Shown here: one piece after another, positions 55,245 through 64,000 of the stretch
Layout of the letters: each line of letters starts with the position of its first letter
How positions within the stretch are numbered: the stretch's first letter is position 1
DNA from: Ceratothoa steindachneri
Taxonomy: Eukaryota > Arthropoda > Malacostraca > Isopoda > Cymothoidae
Length of the DNA stretch: 64,000 nt
Assembly (NCBI GenBank): GCA_963969495.1
Contig: OZ018327.1
Span: 36,895,282 to 36,959,281 of the forward strand
Reading direction: 5' to 3'
Made by a program: the position numbers and the translations under genes
The notes under the pieces: model-generated
Databases searched by the model: none
The model's input: only the letters and a program-made list of their open reading frames with translations
What the model was told of the DNA's origin: nothing

Positions 55245-58195
55245 GGGTGTTGCCAGTGACAGATCTGGTTCAGCTTATTCCTCTTGTCCAAGTCAAGCGC
55301 CTCAGTCAGCAGGCACTTGTAGGCGTCGTGGCTAGAATTCCACCAGGTAACGCTAGGGGTAACAAGCTTCTTGCCCAGAGCGCATTTAATGTCATTGTCT
55401 GTCACTGTCTTTCTGTGCTGGGCATTCCACACGCTCTGGGCCTTAGCGGCCGGCTTGTTGAAGGCCGGCATGGGCTGGGTAGTCCAGCCGGGCACGTTCT
55501 CCACATCCCTGGAGGACAACAGGTTTACTGTGTGTGCCGCAGGGCGGTGATGTTTGGGAAGCTGCACTACCTCTTCCTGCTGGTTCACCTCCTCCAGGGC
55601 GTCTGCCACGAGGATGGTGCTGGTGTGCACCACCTTTGGGTCTACCACGTCTTGTCCTTGCCGCACAATGTTTCGGTTAAAGGCGCTGATGTTGTTCGCG
55701 CCATTGTCAATGGTGGAGCTGATAACCTGAAAAGCAAAATAATGTTTTAAAACAGAGCTTAATTTTATTTATCAGTATGAACTTGAAGTATGATTCCAAA
55801 GTGAATACGATAATAGTCATCACTTCGTTATTTTTACAGACTCCCTCAGGTCTCTTCAAAGTATTAACCACAAACATACATAACATATTTCACGCAGACT
55901 ACAGCACCAATTCATACAGTATTACAAAGTAAAAATGTAGAAATTTGCTGGATACCTGGGCAAATACAGAGACAAATAGGCAAAAATTCTTAGAGTTTAC
56001 ACACCTTTCTTTTGATGCTGAATTCGTCGTGCAGCTCGGAGATCGCCTCTGCCAGATAGTTCCCCGTCTGGCTCACGGTGATCTCCTTGATCCTGAGGAC
56101 GGAAGAGTGCCTCTTGAAGGTGACCTTGTCCAGCCATGTCACCGTCATTCCCAGGAAGGCCCTGATAGCGACGAACTCCTGTTTGGCGAGGAGGTCCGTC
56201 AGGTCGGCCTTGGCCTGGTCCCCCATTGCCCTGATGTCGCGGGTGAGCTTTCGCCTGGAGGAGACCTTCAACTGTGGGCAGGCGTACGCCCACAGGGCCT
56301 TATTGTGTTCATTGTCTGTCTCTGAGGCAGGCTTCATGCAGCCAATGAAGGGCCTGAAGCAAAATTAGAAGTTTTAGAATAAATTTAAAATTACAAGATT
56401 TCTTTATTCACCATATATTTTTTTATATGAGTGTATGAGACATATAAATTGTTAAAACATGTTTAAGAAGTAAAAACAGAAAACTGTTAACAGTTTAAAC
56501 CATATATATTCGATTTAATGAATTTATTAATATTATTCAATCATTCAGTGTCTAAACTGAGTTTCACAGTTTTAAAATTAAAACAATTCAAAATAAAAAA
56601 ATATACTGATACTTTAACTTGAAAAATGAAAATTGCTTACCTATAGTGCAGGTCGAGGCACTTCTTCTGGGAGAACTTCTCCTTGAAGCTCTCCTTGATG
56701 CTGGCCTGTCTTCTGGTTGCGGCCGGATCCTGGGACGACTTGTGGCGGCCGCGTTTGCTGGCGCCCTCGAGAGCTGCCTGAAAGGTCATGGACTTGACCA
56801 GGGTGGTACCTCTGGTAGTGTATCTAAAAAGTAAAAAAAAAGATTAAAATTCATATAGTAAAAAATAAAAATAAATGCCTAACTTTTAGCCTGTTTAGTC
56901 TTTGTCAAATAATTATGAATCCTGATAAAAAAGTTTTTAAATAAATCATTAAATAAAATAAATTTAAAGTCACCTTCAGGTTTGAAGTTAATTCCTGCTG
57001 AATTTTGAGTGTCTTTGAGCACTTGGTGCAGGTAGCCTTGTTGTTGTCCACGACCTTGAAGAACAGGGTGATGTGCCTACAACTGTTTTCCTGGCTGAGG
57101 CTGGAGCTTTCTGTCTCCATTATGGCTTTGCTCTTAGCCGACTCGTTCGAGTCCAGCGACATCCTGCTCTCGCTGCGCGAAAGCGGAAGGGTCAAGGTGT
57201 CCTCCACGCCCCCCATGATGTTGTCGTCGACCGCCGCCGCCTGGTCGCTGTGCTGTGAGCACACAGACTTCTAGTTTGCGCCGCTGGCGTTCCTGTTCCT
57301 GGGCTGTGACTCAGAAATTTCTTCATACTGGATGTAACTGACGCGTCTTCGTCCGCTATCAAAGGTGTGAATAAAACTTCGTTTTTGATAAGGCTACTTC
57401 TTTTGCACGCGCTAAATTCTGTACAAAAATTCAGTATTTAGAAACAAAATTACGAAACGCACAAATAAATGCTAACTAGCAACAAGGAAGTGCACAGAAG
57501 TAAGAAGCCGGTGCGCACGAATACATGATGAAACTTGTATGAAATGGCTAACTCACGAGCTTTAAGCTTGATTTATCGTTACTTTATGAAGCTAATAGTC
57601 TAGATATGATCATATGAATACCATTAGAACGAAATAGAAATACTAAATGCAAATATTAATGGTGCAACTTACTGCCGTTGGGGTCCGCAATAGCAGGAAA
57701 ATGAAAACAGAAGGATTACTTCGAAGCGCTCACAAGTGGTGGCAAGGGAGCAGCGCAGCAGCAGCTTGCTCTCATGACGACTGGCTCTAAACTGGTGAGG
57801 CGCGTCACTTAACCGATATGAGACGCGTACGAAAAAACAAAAGTAAACACGTATTATACCTACTTTATACTTGTAAAATATAACCTTTTTATTATACAGG
57901 ATTTAATAATTAATCATGATATTTCACGCATTATATTATAGCGAAAATACGAAAGTGTGAATAGAATAGAATAAAACGGAAAAATATTTACTTGAGAAAA
58001 GTATAGAAAAATTATTAAGAAACTGCTATTGCGAAAAACAAAGACGACGTCAACCTGGATTAATCGCAAATCACTTTAAATTTTCGGCAGTCCGATTGCG
58101 ATTATCTGATTCGTTGGGCGGGAGTTAGTCCTATTCGATTATCCGATTCGAAAATGCGAGTCCGATTAATCTGATAATCGGACCGTCCACCTCTG

Positions 58196-58203
58196 TAATT
58201 CAT
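58196..58203. repeat. Right 8-bp target duplication of hAT-C
   Basis: taattcat, exact match to 53128-53135. Confidence 0.9.
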
Positions 58204-58950
58204 GAACGACAGATTTCTGTCAAACGCCTTGTCGTTGTTTCCGGAGCCGTTACAAGGCTTTATAGAGTTCCCATGACGCTCATATGTGAGGGTTCAACAA
58301 GGAGCCTATTCTGTCTTGCAACTTACAAGGACGAAAAATACACAATATTACTTTTCAGAGATATATAACATTACTATTTTACATCATTATTTATAGGAAT
58401 ATATTGTTTACATATATATATTCACTTAGGAAGGAGTTATTTTTATTCAAGAACACCGCTATATCTTTCATTTTAGATTATTCGTATACGCGTACCAATT
58501 ACAAGCCTTTACAAAATTCACATGCCACTCATCTGTGATGCTTTATACTGAATCTATTTCGCATAGCAATGGACGGTACAAGGCTTGCGCGTGCGTACCA
58601 GAACACCTCACTTTTAGCTGGACTGAACTTAAGCATACTGAGTTAACCTTTAAATTAATGCATACATGGACAATGTAAACCAACAGGAGTTAACTTTATA
58701 TTAACAATTGACCGACTTTGTACATTATTAAATTGCTCGGACTGATATCCTTCTCACACCACCGGTCATATCAAAAAATACTGAATTTGGCTAGTTAAAT
58801 TGATCATTACTGGAACACAACACTCTCTATGATTGTTATTAATAGGTTAAAAAACTGTACCCGAACGTATGGCGTGAGTTTCGTCTGGCATCATCTCATT
58901 CCAGTGCTGATGGCAGTGTCCAGCGTGTAGGAATGCGCCCTTCTAACATC
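58204..58950. other. Interval without a gene; weak internal duplication
   Basis: 'acaaggctttatagagttcccatg' type sequence at 58249 resembles 58502-58540, so a diverged direct repeat of about 250-bp period may be present. No coding signal. Confidence 0.35.
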
Positions 58951-58951
58951 C

Positions 58952-59323
58952 TTACTGCAGCTCCTTCGAAAGGGTAGGCCAATGATGATGGAGATCGCCA
59001 GGTCCTCTTTTTCTTGGGCTTAGAGTGGGCTTGGGGTCGGTGTCCTTGTTGGCGACTCCGGTATCCCTTCGTCCTGCTTGGCGTATGTCCGCTGTAATTG
59101 CCGCCGGAAGACGCTCGACGGTCTCAGAAGGAAATGAGGCCAATACGTGAGAAAGTTTAGTCTCCTCTTCTCTAATTTTGGAGATGTTAAATTGGAGCTC
59201 CACAATTCTGAACCAACCTATGACTGCTGATTCATTAAAGATGGCCGGCTTGATTTTGACAGCGTTCACGAAGTCACCTTCACTTTGTCTTGTCTGACGA
59301 TGGCGTCCATTTCTTCTATACAT
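58952..59323 (-). pseudogene. LTR-retrotransposon gag fragment (Gypsy-like)
   Basis: A 123-codon frame with V-K-I-K-P-A-I-F, W-F-R-I-V-E-L-Q-F-N and L-S-H-V-L-A-S-F-P, the standard Gypsy gag core (W-F-x-x-x-E-x-x-F). It begins about 36 nt inside the LTR edge at 59359, with 'aactggtgacctttcg' between, which resembles the primer-binding sites of arthropod Gypsy elements. This fixes the LTR as the 5' LTR of a minus-strand element. The gag is truncated at its C-terminus and pol is absent. Confidence 0.8.
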
Positions 59324-59358
59324 TCACTGCCCGGTCGAAACGAAAGGTCACCAGTTAT

Positions 59359-60410
<1,052 letters not shown>

Positions 60411-60989
60411 ATTTGGTGCCAGTAGCCTACCTATTACATAATCCGATCACTACAGTACTCATCTTTAATGAGCGGAGCTGTAGAGCATCGAACACACCAG
60501 CCTTGATTTTTTTTCAATTGACAGACCAGGAAATGCCAAAAGGGGTCCCTTGAAGCGGACGCCTTTATTTGGCGATGCCTTAACGAATCACTTCAGGAGA
60601 CCCAGTTTGAAGTGCAGAAGTAGGAATATAAATTTCTTTCTGTTTATAAGTGACTCAGAGGTGGGCACTAAATACATTTAAAGTATTTAAATACTAAATA
60701 TTAAATACATGAAAAAATGTATTTAGATATTAGATACTAAATACGTTTAATGTATTCAGATACTTTTTAAATGCATTTCAAATACATGATATATAATGAC
60801 AATCGATAAGGACCATTGGTATCAGAACAAAAAATATCCATTAAAATGAAATTGTATATTATAATTACTAATGTAGGATTTGATGACAATTGGACAAAAA
60901 AAAATAGAAGGTTCCATTGAATTAAATTTCAGTTACTCGTAGCTATTTATATCAGCATTACATTTAAGTGATATCAGTTGCTGAAATGT

Positions 60990-61545
60990 TTCGTCAGATA
61001 AAGAACTCTGTTTTTGGAAATAAGGTAAATCCTCCTAAAGAGAAGAGCCGTTCCACAGGAGCTGATGACAGAAGGGTGTTGTTGTATTTAATTAATAACT
61101 TTTTTATGTTTGGATATCTATCAAAACTTTGAAGTGTTTTATTTGAATCCTGGCGGTAACTGAACAATTCTAAATCTGCAGTTGATCGTGTTTGAGCCAG
61201 GTTTTGTAAATCCAAAATAATCGTCACTGTCCGATACACCAATGGATGATTCAGCTTCGGGTCCCTCTGCTAAATTCTAAACCACATGAATCACATGAAC
61301 TGTTCCATGAGATATTGATATCTAAACAACGGAGTTTGAAGAATGGATGGCTTGTTAATGCAATAATGGCATCTGTAACGCTGGCTTCATTTGCAAAGGT
61401 CAAATAAGATTGGTAGAAGAGGTTGGCAAATTTCAAAGAACTTGACTGAAGGCTCTTCAGCTTTTTCTCCATAGTGAGCAAGGTAGGGAGCAATTCTCCA
61501 TAAAACAGTTTTGTTCTCCCTGTAGTCGATCAATTGTCACTGAAA
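60990..61545 (-). pseudogene. hAT-D transposase, C-terminal part
   Basis: Frames 61493-61251 (L-P-T-L-L-T-M-E-K-K-L and linker) and 61242-60994 (Y-P-N-I-K-K-L-L-I-K-Y-N-N-T-L-L-S-S-A-P-V-E-R-L-F-S-L-G, the hAT dimerisation block). Stops and a shift near 61245-61330. It continues the coding sequence left at 62575 on the other side of the nested element. Confidence 0.8.
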
Positions 61546-61547
61546 TA

Positions 61548-62571
61548 GGAGCTCATCATTTATTATGTATAAAATTCATTCAATTATTTTACTTTAACTT
61601 TGTTAATTTAATCATTCAATTATTTTACTGTAACTTTGTTAATTTAATCATTCAAATATTTTACTTTAACTTTGTCAATTTAATCTTTCAATTAATTTAC
61701 TTCAACTTTTGTAAATTAAATCATTTTATGTTAAACTTAATAATTAATTAATTAATTTATTTTACTTGTCAATTCAATTAACGTATACTGTTCCAAACAA
61801 CATCTCTTAAATTTCACACACAATCAAACAAACACACGTTCCTAGCTCGATCGAAATAGCACGCTATTCCGCCCACTCGACTCGCAGCTTTCTTCGTACA
61901 AAGGTCGGTAATCATTCCTTCTACAATTATTCATTTACCTCCAAACAAATCGTACTTAGTTAATTCCATTTTCTCTCACAATTCTTTGCAAATGACCATA
62001 CGAGAGTAGATCCTAATTATATTTACTTCTCATTGCAGCCCCAATTCAGTCCATCATAGATACTCTATATTATTTACTATATTATTATTTACTCTATTAT
62101 TCACACTATTAATTACTATATTATTTACTATATTATTCACTACATTACTACACTATATTATATATTATTCACCTTATTGTTTCACCATATTATTCCACCA
62201 TATTAATTTCACATATTTCAATTCTCTTCGCATCTTTTTACTGTAAATCATATGTTAAAATATCTTACATTTTTTACCTAACCTACTTATCTCATTGTAC
62301 ATTCGTTAATTTTATCAATATATTTATATTTGTGTAAATGTCTTTCTTAAAGCCCAAGTCATTATTCCAAAATTTATTTCGCTGTCGCCTTAGGCCTAAA
62401 ACTAACGGCAGACAACTTCGATCAAACAAAGTTATGGTTATGGTTTTCGAAACACTATTTAGACTGATTTATTAGCATAGAATAAAACACATAGATAACC
62501 ATATACTATAAAATTAGTGCCTAGACCCGGGAGGTTTTCATTATAGGAATGCCCAGAGGCATTGCTATACT
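61548..62571. repeat. ~1-kb inverted-repeat element, copy 2 (right end only)
   Basis: Ends (minus sense) with tatagcaatgcctctgggca, the inverted counterpart of the start of copy 1 at 35064; about 40 bp of terminal inverted repeat are shared with a few changes. Its left terminus is missing. It sits in the hAT-D coding sequence. Internal 'tttactttaactttg' repeats (three times, 61580-61680). Confidence 0.7.
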
Positions 62572-62574
62572 TTA

Positions 62575-63198
62575 ATGAGCAGTTGATAATAGTTTTGATA
62601 ATCTGCTGATTTTAGACGCCCGCTTTTGTTCCATAATGCTGAGCATTTTCCCATCGCAGCATGATTGATATTTGCAAAAGAAGATATTTTCAGTGCCTGT
62701 TTTGCATCAGTTGTGGCGACGAGGCAGTGTGTGTGAAGTACAGTGCACATGCTTAGGTAGGCTGAAGCTGCATGGTTCAGACGAAAGGTCTTCTTTCTGA
62801 TCTAAGGCACTTCTCATTAAGAAACTATCCTATAGCTCGTGCTCACTCTGATCTTCTTTACCTACCTGAAATCCATCTTCTGAATCTGTGAACACATTTG
62901 CAGCAGTGACTGCAAATTCCTTAAACGCTTTAACAAAATTAGAGCCGTTATCATTGACGGTGCTCGTGATTTTCTGCAGGGGGATATCGTATTCATTGAT
63001 GATATTCTCCATATGTTTAGGAATCTTGAGGTAGTTATATTCTCTTTTGAAGCGAAAACATGCCAATACTCCACTGTGACGGACAAGACCAGCTTCCTCA
63101 AGCTGAGAATAAAAATGAAATAACAGTCCAATGTTTGTCTCATAAATGTTTCCATAAATTTTACATATTAATAGAATCGAGATAAATTCCACCACCAA
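62575..63198 (-). pseudogene. hAT-D transposase, central part
   Basis: 63198-62830: R-x-F-K-R-E-Y, I-P-K-H-M-E-N-I-I-N-E-Y-D-I-P-L-Q-K-I, then D-N-G-S-N-F-V-K-A-F-K-E-F (catalytic Asp). 62780-62575: H-T-H-C-L-V-A-T-T-D-A-K-Q-A-L and M-G-K-C-S-A-L-W-N-K-S-G-R, the block before the R-W-N-S motif. The N-terminal BED region is not seen. A likely intron lies to the right of about 63110. Confidence 0.75.
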
Positions 63199-63240
63199 AT
63201 ACGTCTGTTATTAGCCAAGAGCTAATAACTCCCTAACTGT

Positions 63241-64000
63241 AAAGACATTTTCAATTTCATATTTCATATAGAGAAAAATCTTAACATATCCAATGAACTT
63301 TAACGCTCAAAAAACTATGGTGACGTGTTAACCAGATATCTGCAGTAAGACAGAAGTAAGAGGTGCTGTCTAGTTTATTTTTCAGTAGAGCTCTTGTCAC
63401 TTTCTCGTCTTTTATAAGATTTCGGCCTGGCGTCCGCATTGAAATGACGTCAACTGAAGAATTTAGACCTGCGGTAGTGGAATGTGTGATTATTGTGAGG
63501 GAAATTGATTTTCACAGTTAAATGAGAATATATGGTGGGCATGTAAAATTTTATATATAAAATGTAGCTATATGAATATCCTATAGCTATATAGGACTGG
63601 TACATCAATTCATAAATATATTATTAGTCCTTCCTATTCAGAATTATATAGTAAAATAATGACCTTGAGTATTGTTAGGAATATATACATTATGAAGCTT
63701 TACTTCATACATTTTTGACGGGTGAGCATGCTAGTTTTGACATAATGATATAAAGGTATTGCTACTATAACAAAATACATCGTTATAGGAATTCCTTTAA
63801 TAACTACATATAATCGATCAATAATTGTACTAATTATTCATGAAAATTTGTATTCAATAATATCTTCAAGTAAATGATAGCGCCTTTTAAGAATATATGT
63901 ATGTGAGTTCTCATGAAACTATTGCAATATATTAACCTCTGTTGTTTGTATATGTCTTCCTAATTTAACTTCGTTATATAGCCTAAGTAGTGACCAATGA
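63241..64000. other. AT-rich end of window, no gene recognised
   Basis: No frame above 60 codons with a motif. May contain hAT-D upstream intron or host DNA. Confidence 0.4.

Larger units (their letters stand above)
60656..63240 (-). mobile_element. hAT-D transposon, right end not found
   Basis: Left end cagaggtgggcactaaatac at 60656, a classic hAT terminus, followed by atttaaagtatt-type sub-terminal repeats. Minus-strand transposase to about 63198. No matching right terminus seen before 64000. Interrupted by the 1-kb inverted-repeat element. Confidence 0.7.

Noticed and set aside
60411..60425. 'atttggtgccagtag' as a primer-binding site of a + strand LTR element
   Set aside because: The gag fragment and a better site (tggtgacc, minus strand) lie on the other side of the LTR, so the element runs leftward.

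Overview
The window is eukaryotic, animal-type DNA made almost entirely of transposable elements. I see no intact host gene, no operon structure, and no convincing tRNA, rRNA or CRISPR. The element mix (CR1/L2-group and I-group LINEs, a Penelope-like element with a GIY-YIG nuclease, a Gypsy LTR element, multi-exon hAT transposons and a Merlin fragment), with very dense (TA)n and one long (AAT)n microsatellite, suggests an invertebrate. A decapod-like arthropod genome is my guess from that profile. It is an inference, and nothing in the sequence names the species.

Layout. 1-2.2 kb: two old LINE fragments. 2.2-4.2 kb: non-coding repeats marked by a GC-rich hairpin. 4.2-22.85 kb: one CR1-group LINE (CR1-A, + strand) opened by two insertions. 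The first is a 6.6 kb I-group LINE (7134-13751, minus) bounded by a perfect 15-bp target duplication. The second is CR1-B (+), itself split by CR1-C (minus, 14824-about 19263). 22.85-25.2 kb: more GC-hairpin repeats. 25.2-29.3 kb: CR1-E, a two-ORF LINE with one nonsense codon in ORF2. 29.8-30.4 kb: Merlin transposase fragment and another hairpin repeat.

32.14-48.97 kb: a single LTR of about 1 kb (whole copy at 59359-60410) broken twice. The first insertion is hAT-A (32274-36535, perfect 8-bp target duplication), which carries a head-to-head pair of Penelope-like copies. The second is a Gypsy element (about 37.1-48.6 kb), which is opened by CR1-D. 49.0-58.2 kb: two further hAT elements, hAT-B and hAT-C, with BED-finger, multi-exon minus-strand transposases. 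hAT-C has a perfect 8-bp target duplication and carries a SINE-like tandem pair in its coding region. 59-60.4 kb: a minus-strand LTR plus gag fragment. 60.66-63.2 kb: hAT-D, interrupted by a 1-kb inverted-repeat element.

Every transposon coding region except CR1-E ORF1 carries a frameshift, stop, truncation or active-site change that I can see. The value of the window is stratigraphic: five nesting events can be ordered, several with exact junctions and some with an uninterrupted paralogue in the same window. I did not find a convincing new multi-gene system. The best candidates for something undescribed are the GC-hairpin repeat family, the fold-back joints in CR1 copies, and the reciprocally truncated 1-kb inverted-repeat element.
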